NCBI GenBank assembly: GCA_902835305.1
Contig: CADFMD010000008.1
Span: 1-64,000 of the forward strand
Direction of reading: 5' to 3'
Length of the DNA: 64,000 nucleotides
Source of the DNA: Coriobacteriaceae bacterium
GTDB lineage: Bacteria; Actinomycetota; Coriobacteriia; Coriobacteriales; Coriobacteriaceae
Position 1 is the first letter of the stretch. The number at the start of each line of letters is the position of its first letter. A program made the position numbers and the translations under genes. The notes under the pieces were generated by a model. It was not told the DNA's origin and searched no databases. It saw nothing but the letters and a program-made list of their open reading frames with translations. Below, one piece after another: positions 33,960 through 42,773 of the stretch.

Positions 33960-36900
33960 TTAGCCCATCAGGTCGACGACGTTAAAGCCGGCGTTGCTCT
34001 TGGCGATGACGTCGCGGCCGCCAAAGACGCAGGTGGGCGACTCGGCCGCAATGCGCGTCACGTCGGCGCCGAGCGAGCGCAGCTCACCGGGCGTGGCGGC
34101 GAGCATCTGGGCGCGACGCTCCTCGCGCGCATGCGGATCGAGCCCGGCCAGATAGGTCGTGTTGCGGCGCTTGGTGAGCGCGTACGGCTTTACCGGCGCG
34201 TCCATGCCGCTCACGCAGCTCACGATAAAGCCCTCAAAGGCGGCCCCATCGGGCTCAAAGCTGCCGAGCCATTCGCCCGCGCGCGCCACGCGCTCAATCG
34301 AGGGATCGATTGCCGGGTCGCGGTAGGTGTAGAACGCCGTCTGGCGCTCGCCGGCTGCGCGGAATCCGCAGCCGTATGCACCGCCCTTCACGCGAATCTC
34401 GTTCCACAGGTAATCGTAGGAGAGCGCGTTGGCAGCCACGGCCCAAGCGCCTGTCACGTCAATGCCTAGGCGACGCGGGTCGCACGCGCTTGCCGCAAAG
34501 CAGATGTCGCTGGGGATGACAAAAGCCTCGTGGCGATTGCACGGCGTCGGCACCACGAGCGCGTCGCGGCCGGCATCGGCGCCGTCGCCCGCGCCAAGCC
34601 CCAGGTTACCCGCGGCATCCCAGTACGCGTCAAAGTCCTCGTCGCTGCCGGTAAAGCTCGCCATGCAGCCATCGGCCACAAAGATGCGGTCTGCCAGCTC
34701 GGCAAGCTTGGCGCGCAGGCCGTCCAGGCGCTCGTCAAAGTGCTCGAGCAAATCGCGCAGGAACAGGTAGAAGTCCACGCCCGAGAGCTGCTCACGAACC
34801 ACGGCCGAAGGCGAGCTGTAGCTCATCGCGCGACCGAGCGCCGCCGAGTGGCCGTTGTTGATAAAGCCCTGCTCAAGCCCAATGCGAATCTGCGTGAGCA
34901 CGTCGCGCACGCGGTCGGCGTCGGCATCTGCCAAAAGCGTGCTCGACCATACCTCGCGCGGCAGGCTCGCCAGCGCATCGATCTTCTCGGACAGGGCGCC
35001 GGCGCTCACCAGCAGGTAGGGGCGCACGCCGTCCACTTCGGGCTGCGTCATGACCTCGGTCGTAAAGCTCAAAAAGCCCAGCTTGCCGGCGAGCAGGTTG
35101 TCGAGCTCCTCGGCCGAGTGCTCGCTCGTGGGCAGCTGTTTGAGCAGGCGGCAGAGCAGCGTCACGTAGGGCAGGTCCTCAAACGCGACGCATCCCAGGT
35201 CGAAATACTGCATGGCATAGGCCAGGCGGTTGGTGGGGATGTCGTGGCGCAGGCAGGGGATGGGCGTGGTCGTGTCTACGACCAGCGGCGGCTCGGGGCG
35301 CGCCTCGCCAATGTCGGACACGCGCAGGCGCGGCAGCGTGGCCTTGGCCTCGGGCGTGTCTTCTGCCTCCTGCGCGGCACGCAGCGCGGCCGTGCGCTCG
35401 ACCACGTCGGCCAGCTCGGCATCGGTCATGGCATCGCGCTTGGCTGCCAGCTCGGCGGCCTCGGCACCCTCCGAACCCTCGGCGGCGTCCACCGGCACCA
35501 GCTCGACCAGTGCCATGTGGTCGTTTTCCAGCACCAGCTCGCGCAGCAGGTCCTCAAAATAGCTGCCGTCCAGCTCGCTACGAAGCTCCTCGTACACCGG
35601 GCCGTACTTGAGCGCCAGCGTCGCGGCGTCGTCATCGTAGAGCCAGGTGCTCAGCGCGTCGCACGCAATGGCCACGCCGTCGGCGATACCGTAGTCGCGC
35701 TGGCGCAGGTCGTATTCGTTGCTGCTGATAATGGCTTCCAGGCGCTCGCGCGGAACGCCGTGTTCGCACAGGTCGCGGCAGGCGTTCTGGAACACACGAC
35801 GCAGCTCGCGCGCCACGCCGGGCTGCGCGTTTTGCAGCATGATGAGCTCGTAGGGCTGCAGGCTCTCGGCCGCGGTGTAGCTCACCACGTTGCCGCCCAG
35901 GCCGGCGGCCAGAATGGCCTTCTTAACCGGCGCTTCGTTGGAGCCCAGCAGCGTCTCGAACAGGATATCCGCCGCGATCGTACGCTTGCGGTCGAGCGCG
36001 CTGCCCAGTACCAGGCCCAGGCCCACCAGGGCGTTCTCGGGCGTGGTGGCCATCTCGACGCGCTTATACTCGCAGGTCGCAGGCGCCTGCACGTCCAGCG
36101 GATTGGGCGCCAGCGCGGACGGGTCCTCGCCGGCGGCAACGGCGGCGTCCATGCGACGGCTTGCGGCACTCGACTGCGACAGATAGCGCTCGTCCAAAAA
36201 GGCAAGGGCGCGGTCCACATCTAGGTCGCCGTAGAGCGTTATATAAGAGTTGGAAGGATTGTAGTGGCGCGCGTGCGTGTCCAAGAACTGCTCGTAGGTG
36301 AGCGCGGGAATCGCGCGCGGGTCACCGCCGCTCTCGTGCGCATAGGCGGTGTCGGGATAGAGCGCGGCGTTGACGGCGTCGTCCAGCACGCTCATGGGGT
36401 CGGACAGCGCGCCCTTCATCTCGTTGAACACCACGCCGTTATAGTGCAGCGTGCCCTCGCGCAGGCTCGCGGAGCTGTCGCCGCCCTCGCCCTCGACGCC
36501 CTCCGGCAGGTCCAGCTCGTAGTGCCAGCCCTCCTGCTCAAAAATGGTGGGCTTGGTATAGATGGCCGGGTTGAACACCGCGTCCAGGTACACGTCCATC
36601 AGGTTGTACAGGTCCTGCTCGTTGGTGGTGGCAACGGGGTAGATGGTCTTGTCGGGGTAGGTCATGGCGTTGAGGAACGTCTGCATGGAGCTCTTGATCA
36701 GATCGACAAACGGCTCCTTGACGGGGAACTTGGCCGATCCGCACAGCACCGAGTGCTCAAGAATATGGAACACGCCGGTGGAATCGGCCGGCGGCGTCTT
36801 AAAGCCAATGGCAAAGGCCTTGTTTTCGTCGTCGCACGCTAGGTGCAGCAGGCGAGCGCCCGAGGCGGTGTGGCGCAGCACGTAAGCGTCTGCGTCGAGC

Positions 36901-37004
36901 TCGGGCACGGTCTCGCGGCGTTCGACGGTAAAGCCGTGGCAGGTGGTTCCGGGCACCAGCAGCGCGGCGGCAGCGGCGCGCGGGTCGGTTGAGGTAGTGG
37001 ACAT
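33960..37004 (-). CDS. M16C family (PreP/insulinase-like) zinc metallopeptidase
   Basis: A 1014-residue protein with the inverted zinc motif HxxEH: H79-I-L-E82-H83 in FHILEHSVLCGS. The flanking FPVKEPFVDLIKSSMQTFLNAMTYPDKT split as FPVKEPFVDLIKS and FLNAMTYPDKT is typical of the presequence-protease (M16C) group. Four M16 half-domains in one chain give the expected length of about 970-1000. The enzyme would degrade peptides in a closed chamber, in the cytosol since no signal peptide is seen. The ATG at 37004 (minus strand) has AAAGGAG upstream; a 67-residue in-frame extension reads into a GAGCGTGGA repeat and is rejected. Confidence 0.9.
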   Translation of the reverse strand: MSTTSTDPRAAAAALLVPGTTCHGFTVERRETVPELDADAYVLRHTASGARLLHLACDDENKAFAIGFKTPPADSTGVFHILEHSVLCGSAKFPVKEPFVDLIKSSMQTFLNAMTYPDKTIYPVATTNEQDLYNLMDVYLDAVFNPAIYTKPTIFEQEGWHYELDLPEGVEGEGGDSSASLREGTLHYNGVVFNEMKGALSDPMSVLDDAVNAALYPDTAYAHESGGDPRAIPALTYEQFLDTHARHYNPSNSYITLYGDLDVDRALAFLDERYLSQSSAASRRMDAAVAAGEDPSALAPNPLDVQAPATCEYKRVEMATTPENALVGLGLVLGSALDRKRTIAADILFETLLGSNEAPVKKAILAAGLGGNVVSYTAAESLQPYELIMLQNAQPGVARELRRVFQNACRDLCEHGVPRERLEAIISSNEYDLRQRDYGIADGVAIACDALSTWLYDDDAATLALKYGPVYEELRSELDGSYFEDLLRELVLENDHMALVELVPVDAAEGSEGAEAAELAAKRDAMTDAELADVVERTAALRAAQEAEDTPEAKATLPRLRVSDIGEARPEPPLVVDTTTPIPCLRHDIPTNRLAYAMQYFDLGCVAFEDLPYVTLLCRLLKQLPTSEHSAEELDNLLAGKLGFLSFTTEVMTQPEVDGVRPYLLVSAGALSEKIDALASLPREVWSSTLLADADADRVRDVLTQIRIGLEQGFINNGHSAALGRAMSYSSPSAVVREQLSGVDFYLFLRDLLEHFDERLDGLRAKLAELADRIFVADGCMASFTGSDEDFDAYWDAAGNLGLGAGDGADAGRDALVVPTPCNRHEAFVIPSDICFAASACDPRRLGIDVTGAWAVAANALSYDYLWNEIRVKGGAYGCGFRAAGERQTAFYTYRDPAIDPSIERVARAGEWLGSFEPDGAAFEGFIVSCVSGMDAPVKPYALTKRRNTTYLAGLDPHAREERRAQMLAATPGELRSLGADVTRIAAESPTCVFGGRDVIAKSNAGFNVVDLMG

Positions 37005-37094
37005 ATGCAGTCTCCTTTGACGCCCCAACGGGGGCGAATCGAGTCGAATCTCCGAGAGTATACCCATATGGGGCCTTCGACCAATCTGCCGGAT

Positions 37095-37210
37095 GAGCGT
37101 GGATTTTCTGGCACACGAGCGTGGAAATTCGGACGTCTGCCGCACGAGCGTGGATTTTCGGACGAAATCGGCCGCCAAAAGCCCAAAAACCGTCCAAATA
37201 TCCACGCTCG
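37095..37210. repeat. GAGCGTGGA array, copy 4
   Basis: Three GAGCGTGGA units (37095, about 37118, about 37147), each followed within 4-5 nt by CTGGCAC or CGGAC, then an inverted unit (TCCACGCTC ending near 37209). It lies directly behind the M16 gene promoter region. Confidence 0.8.
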
Positions 37211-37223
37211 CGCGTCAAGTACG

Positions 37224-37277
37224 TATCTCTCACCTCACATTCATCTCTACGACGAGGGATGAATGTGAGACAGGTAT
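37224..37277. repeat. TATCTCTCACCTCACATTCATC inverted repeat (halves paired)
   Basis: The left arm at 37224-37246 and right arm at 37258-37277 pair over about 20 nt with mismatches (CTCACATTCATC / GATGAATGTGAG is perfect over 12 nt). It belongs with the GAGAGAT-type inverted repeats at 42358 and 42524. The rest of 37278-37476 is A/T-rich regulatory DNA before the GntR gene, with no gene seen. Confidence 0.7.
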
Positions 37278-37476
37278 AAGATAAAAATCAATCGGCTTAT
37301 CGGATGCATATACCGCCATCAGATTGAAGCTGTATGCGGAAATGGATGGACTCTACACCGCTTACGCAAAATAACCCCTCGTTTGCTAAAACATTATAGG
37401 AAATGGCGTGGAGTGCTAAAAAGTTCTAATACAATATAAGTCATTTATCTATAGGCTGCTGATTCCTTGTAAAGGT

Positions 37477-38190
37477 ATGGTTGATATGGTTGAGGCAAAT
37501 AGCGTTATCCCCCTGTACAAACAGATTGTTCGTGCGCTTTCTGATTCAATCGCCAACGGCACGTACCGCCCGGGAGATAAGCTTCCGACCGAGGCGGAGC
37601 TTATCGAGCAATTTGGCGTGAGCCGAATAACGGTTCGCTCCGCAATTAAAGAAATGGAAGATGCTGGGCTTGTTGAGAGGGCCCGCGGCAAGGGCACGTT
37701 CGTTTCGTCGGACACGCAGATGTATGCCGCGGACGACCGTGAGAGCTTTACCCATTCGTGCCAGCTTGCGGGCAAACAGGCGTCTACCAGGGTTCTCGAA
37801 ATGGGCTGGGACTTCCCAAGTCTGCGAGACGCGAAGTTCCTGGGCGTAGACGATACCCAAAAGGTATTGCGTAGCCGTCGTCTGCGCCTTGTGGATGGCA
37901 AGCCCACGATGCTGGAAACCAATAGCTATTCCGCTGCGCTTTCTTTTTTGGAGCATGAGTCCCTCGATGATTCGCTGATGGCGGTACTCGATCGCCAGGG
38001 GATCAAGATGGGTCCCAACACGCGTACGCTCGAGGTCTGCTATGCGAGCGAGCTCGAGGCGGCATACCTTAACGTGGAGCTGGACTCTTCGCTGCTTCTG
38101 TTTGTCGATAGACGTTATGCCCCAAGTGGCGAGCCGCTTTTCATCTCCCGTCAGGTGTACTGCACCGAGCGACTGAAGTTCTATTTGTAA
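37477..38190 (+). CDS. GntR/HutC family regulator with UTRA domain (cluster 3)
   Basis: A 237-residue GntR regulator. The winged helix (about 8-78) reads PLYKQIVRALSDSI, KLPTEAELIEQFGVSRITV and GKGTFVS; the UTRA domain (about 95-235) binds a small effector. It heads the second PTS/deglycase locus and very likely controls it; a TTGTTATGACAA site overlaps the start region of the IIA transcript. Two in-frame ATGs (37477 and 37486) are possible; AAAGG is 1 nt from the first and 10 nt from the second, so 37486 may be the real start. Confidence 0.9.
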   Translation: MVDMVEANSVIPLYKQIVRALSDSIANGTYRPGDKLPTEAELIEQFGVSRITVRSAIKEMEDAGLVERARGKGTFVSSDTQMYAADDRESFTHSCQLAGKQASTRVLEMGWDFPSLRDAKFLGVDDTQKVLRSRRLRLVDGKPTMLETNSYSAALSFLEHESLDDSLMAVLDRQGIKMGPNTRTLEVCYASELEAAYLNVELDSSLLLFVDRRYAPSGEPLFISRQVYCTERLKFYL

Positions 38191-38277
38191 ATTAGCGATA
38201 GATTGGTCGATTTACCGACCAATTGTTACCGTTCGCGGATTTGGAAAATAGACACACCACGTAGGGTAGATTGCTAA

Positions 38278-38295
38278 TATACTTTGTTATGACAA
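38278..38295 (+). promoter_or_regulatory. -10 box and operator candidate of the cluster 3 IIA gene
   Basis: TATACT (38278-38283) is followed at once by TTGTTATGACAA (38284-38295), a near-perfect 12-bp palindrome. A repressor bound there would block initiation. No strong -35 box is seen. Confidence 0.45.
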
Positions 38296-38325
38296 TATAG
38301 TACGTCCTATTGGTATTGGAGAACT

Positions 38326-38745
38326 ATGAATAAGATATTGCTAGCGAGTCATGGTTATCTCGCCCAAGGCATGAAAAGCTCTCTGGAGATTCTGATGGGC
38401 ACCAACGACCGAATCGAGTGCCTGTGCGCCTATGTCGATGACGATTCAAGGGACGTCGCGGCGTTGATTGATGCATGGATGGAGACGAGGGACCCTGCCG
38501 ACTCTTGGTTTGTCGTGACTGACATCTTTGGCGGCTCTGTAAACAACGAATTCATTCAGAGGCAGACCGACGGATCGTTTACGTTAATCGCTGGAATGAA
38601 CTTGCCGCTGCTGGTGGAAATGGTTACACAGATGGACTCCCTGGATGCGGACAAGGCCAAAGCCGCGGTCGAGGGATCGCGTTCGTTTATTCAGCTTTGC
38701 GAGGCGGCGGACATGCTTGCCGGCGCCGAGGAAGAAGAGTTCTAG
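38326..38745 (+). CDS. PTS mannose-family IIA component
   Basis: A 139-residue soluble IIA with phospho-accepting His9 in KILLASHGYLAQG and the downstream VVTDIFGGSVNNEF signature. It receives phosphate from HPr and passes it to the IIB encoded next. In cluster 1 the same two domains are fused. GGAG lies 5 nt before the ATG. The C terminus is acidic (GAEEEEF). It is followed by IIB after 71 nt. Confidence 0.93.
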   Translation: MNKILLASHGYLAQGMKSSLEILMGTNDRIECLCAYVDDDSRDVAALIDAWMETRDPADSWFVVTDIFGGSVNNEFIQRQTDGSFTLIAGMNLPLLVEMVTQMDSLDADKAKAAVEGSRSFIQLCEAADMLAGAEEEEF

Positions 38746-38816
38746 TTAGTTCTGGTTCGAGCCCTAGCTAGGGGCCACACCTGTCATTCTCTTTATCACG
38801 TGCGGAGATGATAACG

Positions 38817-39290
38817 ATGATTAAGCTTACGAGAGTTGATTACCGACTGATTCACGGCCAAGTTGCCATGTCCTGGACTCACGCTTTGGATGTAGATTGC
38901 ATCTTGCTTGCCAGCGATGCTGTGGCAAAAGACGACATGAGGAAGGCGGCCTTGAGGCTCGCCCGCCCCAACGGCGTTAAACTCGTCATCAAGGATGTTG
39001 ACGCTGCTATCGAGGCGCTCAACAGCGGCGTTACCGACAAGTATTCGCTGTTTATCATCACTGAGACGATTGAAGATGTCTATCGTCTCGCTAAGGGTTG
39101 CAAAGACATCAAAGAGATCAATCTGGGCGGAACCCGAAAGACCCCTGAGACCACGCTTCATCCGACCCCTGCGATCTTTGCGACCGAGAAAGATGCCGAG
39201 CATATCCAAGAGCTCCTGGGCGATGGCGTGGCCATCGAAATCCGTCAGGTCCCCAATGACGCTAAGGTGTTTGCCAAGGACGTTTTCTAG
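38817..39290 (+). CDS. PTS mannose-family IIB component
   Basis: A 157-residue IIB with phospho-histidine His13 in RVDYRLIHGQVAMSW, the family hallmark. It transfers phosphate from IIA to the incoming substrate. The ATG at 38817 is 9 nt from GGAG; the ATG at 38808 overlaps that site. A terminator follows, then a new promoter before the SIS gene, so IIA-IIB and SIS-IIC-IID are two transcripts of one locus, or read-through joins them. Confidence 0.93.
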   Translation: MIKLTRVDYRLIHGQVAMSWTHALDVDCILLASDAVAKDDMRKAALRLARPNGVKLVIKDVDAAIEALNSGVTDKYSLFIITETIEDVYRLAKGCKDIKEINLGGTRKTPETTLHPTPAIFATEKDAEHIQELLGDGVAIEIRQVPNDAKVFAKDVF

Positions 39291-39341
39291 CCGGAAACAC
39301 GTTGATGCTCGGCATTTATTGAACCAATGCTCTATGCCTAT

Positions 39342-39374
39342 GCCCGTCGATCATTTGATCGGCGGGCTTTTTAT
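39342..39374 (+). terminator. rho-independent terminator after IIB
   Basis: GCCCGTCGATC / GATCGGCGGGC stem (one mismatch or G-T pair) with an ATTT loop, then TTTTTA. It divides the locus into two transcripts. Confidence 0.85.
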
Positions 39375-39407
39375 TAAAGAAAAATCAAAAAAAATCTGAA
39401 ATAGTTC

Positions 39408-39439
39408 TTGCATAGTTAGTTATATAAAGTATTATAACG
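39408..39439 (+). promoter_or_regulatory. promoter of the SIS-IIC-IID transcript with TATAACG core
   Basis: TTGCAT (39408-39413) and TATTAT (39430-39435) are 16 nt apart. TATAACG overlaps the -10 box, the same core as at 16310, 17597 and 23711. Cross-regulation between the two PTS loci is possible. Confidence 0.45.
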
Positions 39440-39485
39440 TCATGGGATGAATGAAGGGTTCATCCAAGTGAGTTAGGAGTAAGGG

Positions 39486-40520
39486 ATGTTCAATTTCGAT
39501 GAGCCTCGTTACGAGAAGGTTGTGAGCGATGCCCTCGCTCTCCGTCCTCAGATTGAGGCTGCCGTGGACGAGGTCTGCGAGCAGGGTTATTCCAACATCT
39601 TCTTCATCGGCTGCGGCGGCACCTGGGCCCACACGCTCCCGATGAAGTATTGGGTCGAGACCACCACGGCCGACGTCGATGTCCACTGCGAGATCGCCGC
39701 AGAGTTCCTCGCCTGCCCGCCCAAGACCTTCAACAAGGATTCTGTCTGCGTCTTCTCCACCCGTACCGGCACCACCCCCGAGATCATTGAGGCTGCCAAG
39801 TTCTGCCAGGAGCAGGGCGCCCGCACGCTGATGTATGTCTCCAACGACAACACCCCGGCCACCGAGTACGCCGATTACAAGTTCTTCAGCTTCGCCGAGG
39901 ACGACGTTCTGTGCGAGGCCATCTACACCTACCAGATCACGCTGGTCGCCCGCTTCCTCAAGAACGCCGGCGCCTTCCCCAAGTACGACACCTTCATGGA
40001 AGAGTTCGGCAACATCGCTCCGTACCTCATCAAGGCCAAGGACGCTCAGGACGAGCGCTGCGCCGCCATGGCCGAGGACTTCAAGGACACCGATTACCAC
40101 ATGGTGATTGGCTCCGGCATGCTCTGGGGTGAGGCCTACGACTACGCCATGTGCATCCTCGAGGAGATGCAGTGGATCAAGACCAAGTCCATCCACGCCG
40201 CCGAGTTCTTCCACGGCACCATCGAGCTGTGCGAGGAAGGCACGAGCCTCATCATGCTCTACGGCGAGGATGACACCCGTAAGCTCATGGACCGCGTGGA
40301 CAACTTCACTCACATGCTCGCCGACGAGAAGGGCGTCAACGTCCGCGTGAACAAGTTTGACACCGCCGAGGTCGAGCTGCCGTTCAGCGACCCCGAGTTC
40401 CGCAAGATCGTTTCCCCGATGGTCACCTACACCATCACCGAGCGTCTGAGCTGCCATCTCGAGCACGTCCGTAACCACCCGCTCACCACGCGTCGTTACT
40501 ATCACCAGATGAACTACTAA
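39486..40520 (+). CDS. SIS-domain sugar-phosphate deglycase, copy 4
   Basis: A 344-residue double-SIS protein of the FrlB/Gfr family. Loops are IFFIGCGGTWAH and CVFSTRTGTTPEI; HAAEFFHGTIEL replaces the usual FHGPFE, and the C terminus reads TRRYYHQMNY. It is thus the most divergent copy at the presumed active site and may take a different glycated amine. AGGAG lies upstream of the ATG at 39486. It is followed by IIC and IID in one transcript, so its substrate is presumably what this PTS imports. Confidence 0.83.
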   Translation: MFNFDEPRYEKVVSDALALRPQIEAAVDEVCEQGYSNIFFIGCGGTWAHTLPMKYWVETTTADVDVHCEIAAEFLACPPKTFNKDSVCVFSTRTGTTPEIIEAAKFCQEQGARTLMYVSNDNTPATEYADYKFFSFAEDDVLCEAIYTYQITLVARFLKNAGAFPKYDTFMEEFGNIAPYLIKAKDAQDERCAAMAEDFKDTDYHMVIGSGMLWGEAYDYAMCILEEMQWIKTKSIHAAEFFHGTIELCEEGTSLIMLYGEDDTRKLMDRVDNFTHMLADEKGVNVRVNKFDTAEVELPFSDPEFRKIVSPMVTYTITERLSCHLEHVRNHPLTTRRYYHQMNY

Positions 40521-40601
40521 TCCTCTCAAATTGCTGCGGTTGTCTGCAGGCGAGCTGCGCAGAATGCCTCGCCTGCAGACCTGTTTCTGGGGTTGATCGA
40601 A

Positions 40602-41375
40602 ATGGTTGTCCAGTATCTTCTAGTTGCACTGGTCGCATTTATTGCGTCCATGGACGAGCAATTATTTGGCATTACGATGCTTGGTCGTCCGCTGTTTACG
40701 AGCCTGTTTGTCGGCTTGATTCTTGGCGATGTCCAGCAGGGCGTTATCGTCGGCGCTGCTTTGGAGTCCATGTTCATGGGCGCCATCATGGTCGGCGCGG
40801 CGGTTCCTCCCGAGGTCTATGCCTCCGGCGTGCTTGGCTGCGCGTTTGCCGTCATTACGGGTACGGGCACGGCAACTGCCGTCGCGCTCGCCCTTCCCGT
40901 CTCCGTCTTCCTTCAGGTGTGGCGCAACTTCTGCTACGCCGTTCCGGGTGCCTTTGCCTGCAAGAAGATTGAGACCGCTCTGGCAAATCGCGATCTTGCC
41001 AAGGCGAATCTGTACCATCTGACCATCGTGCCGCTGTCGATTGGCATTCCGTCTGCACTGCTGGTGTTTGGCTCGCTGTTCTTTGGTGCCGACCTTATCA
41101 ACAATGCGCTCAGCGCGATTCCGCAGTTTGTGATGGACGGCCTCAACGTTGCGTCCGGCGTCATGGTCTGCATCGGCTTCGCTCTTCTTATCAGGACCAT
41201 GGGCGATAACAAGCTCCTTCCCTGGCTGTTCCTGGGCTTCATTATGGTCATCTACCTCAAGATGGACGTGGTCGGCGTCGCCGCAGCTGCCATTTGCGTC
41301 GCGCTGCTCCTGGCCTTCCGCGAGGGCTCGTCCGGTCCGCAGACGGTTGCTGCAGATGAAGAGGAGGACTTCTAA
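40602..41375 (+). CDS. PTS mannose-family IIC component (cluster 3)
   Basis: A 257-residue integral membrane IIC with about eight hydrophobic segments and the family segments MLGRPLFTSLFVGLILGD and AALESMFMGAIMVGAAVPPE. It resembles the IIC at 18592 in layout and also ends in an acidic tail (ADEEEDF). The ATG at 40602 was chosen over an in-frame TTG at 40593; a GGGG stretch serves as a weak ribosome site. The stop overlaps the next start (TAATG). Confidence 0.92.
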   Translation: MVVQYLLVALVAFIASMDEQLFGITMLGRPLFTSLFVGLILGDVQQGVIVGAALESMFMGAIMVGAAVPPEVYASGVLGCAFAVITGTGTATAVALALPVSVFLQVWRNFCYAVPGAFACKKIETALANRDLAKANLYHLTIVPLSIGIPSALLVFGSLFFGADLINNALSAIPQFVMDGLNVASGVMVCIGFALLIRTMGDNKLLPWLFLGFIMVIYLKMDVVGVAAAAICVALLLAFREGSSGPQTVAADEEEDF

Positions 41376-42223
41376 TGGCTATCCAGAACACCGACCTCAA
41401 AGAGGCCAAGAAGGACGCGATTATGACTCCCGATATGTATCGGAGCATGTTCCTTCGCCAGTTTACGAGCCAGTGCTCGCAGTCGTACGACAAGATGATG
41501 GCAATGGGCTTCATGTACACCATTCAGAAGCCCCTGCGAAAGATCTATCCCAACGACGACGATTACTATGCGGCGCTCGATCGCCATACCGAGTTCTTTA
41601 ACATCACGCCTCATGTGCTTCCGTTTGTAGCCGGCCTAACGGTTTCGATGGAAGAGCAGGCGGCTGCCGATAAGAACTTCGACACGTCCTCGATTAACGC
41701 CATGAAGGTCGGCCTTATGGGACCGCTTTCCGGCATCGGCGATTCGTTCTACTGGGGTACGTTCCGCGTGGTTGCCGCCGGCATTGGTATTGGCATCGCT
41801 TCGACGGGCAACCCGCTCGGCCCCATCGTGTACGCGCTTATCTACTCCGTGATTAACTTTGCAACGCGTATCGTCGCCGCCCATCTGGGTTACGACTTGG
41901 GAACCAAGTTTTTGCAGCAGTCCGAAGAGAGCAACCTTATGTCTCGCATGACGCATGCTGCCGGTGTTCTCGGAATGACCGTTATCGGCGCCATGATTGC
42001 GGCACAGGTCTCGCTGTCCACGGCTTTGACCTTTGACGTGGGTGGTTCGGAGATTGTCCTGCAGGATCTGTTCGATTCGATCTTCCCCGGTCTGCTGCCC
42101 TTGCTGGCAACGTTCGCTTGCGTTGCCCTCTATAAAAAGGGCGTCAAGACCATTTGGATCATCTTGGGCATCTTCGCAATCTGCATCATCGGAACGGGCT
42201 TGGGAGTGTTCGCGGCGGCGTAA
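41375..42223 (+). CDS. PTS mannose-family IID component (cluster 3)
   Basis: A 282-residue IID with the family motifs FTSQCSQSYDKMMAMGFMYT split as FTSQCSQSYDK and MMAMGFMYT, and KVGLMGPLSGIGDSFYWGT, followed by several C-terminal membrane segments. It starts within the IIC stop codon (1-nt overlap), so translation is coupled. A terminator at 42271 ends the locus. Confidence 0.92.
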   Translation: MAIQNTDLKEAKKDAIMTPDMYRSMFLRQFTSQCSQSYDKMMAMGFMYTIQKPLRKIYPNDDDYYAALDRHTEFFNITPHVLPFVAGLTVSMEEQAAADKNFDTSSINAMKVGLMGPLSGIGDSFYWGTFRVVAAGIGIGIASTGNPLGPIVYALIYSVINFATRIVAAHLGYDLGTKFLQQSEESNLMSRMTHAAGVLGMTVIGAMIAAQVSLSTALTFDVGGSEIVLQDLFDSIFPGLLPLLATFACVALYKKGVKTIWIILGIFAICIIGTGLGVFAAA

Positions 42224-42270
42224 TGTTGACTGCTATGCTCGCGCGTTGGATAACTAACTGACCGTTTGAA

Positions 42271-42305
42271 AACGGGGCTCGGCGTAAGGCCGGCCCCGTT
42301 TTTTA
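42271..42305 (+). terminator. rho-independent terminator of cluster 3
   Basis: AACGGGGC(T)CGGC / GCCGGCCCCGTT stem with one bulged T and a short loop, then TTTTT. Confidence 0.85.
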
Positions 42306-42357
42306 TTTGAGGGATTTTCCGACCGTCCAAAAAATCACACTCGTCCATCACTCACGC

Positions 42358-42424
42358 ATCTCTCATCTCTCATTCGTCACTAACACGAGAGATAGCTGAA
42401 AGACGAGAGATAAATATGAGAGAT
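42358..42424. repeat. GAGAGAT-type inverted repeat A
   Basis: The left arm carries ATCTCTCATCTCTCATTCGTC-like sequence and the right arm GACGAGAGATAAATATGAGAGAT-like sequence (each under 23 nt, here described by position). The pairing has a short internal bulge. Confidence 0.65.
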
Positions 42425-42523
42425 AACAATGCTGCAAGGTGGCTAGGGATCGAGTCAAAGTTCCCGTATACATGAGTTTACCTGCGCGAACGTGATTTGC
42501 TTGAACCGATAACGGCATTTTTG

Positions 42524-42581
42524 TCTCTCATCTCTCACTCATCTCTAAGCTGAGAGATAAATGAGAGATGGCTGAGAGATA
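42524..42581. repeat. GAGAGAT-type inverted repeat B
   Basis: TCTCTCATCTCTCACTCATC on the left pairs with GAGAGATAAATGAGAGATGG-like sequence on the right. Together with repeat A this fills most of the 550-nt gap 42224-42773, in which I see no gene. Confidence 0.65.
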
Positions 42582-42773
42582 GACAGACGGACTGTCGGGG
42601 GCATGCATCGCTGTCAGATTAATGCCGCGCGCGGAGCAGCTGCGCGTTCACTCGCGCCCTGCATCCCGCCATTTCACGCGCTGCACATCGAAACCTGCGG
42701 CAAAGCAGGTACAATAGCCCAATGTGCATCGCGCACGACGATGATATCGGCGCCCGCGACTGGGGGAGACAAC

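Noticed and set aside
34530..36224. 564-codon + strand open frame opposite the M16 peptidase
   Set aside because: Antisense artefact; the minus-strand peptidase has its zinc motif and normal length.
32309..37210. CRISPR-like look of the GAGCGTGGA arrays
   Set aside because: Units are only 9-10 nt, spacing varies from about 12 to 29 nt, some copies are inverted, and there are no cas genes.
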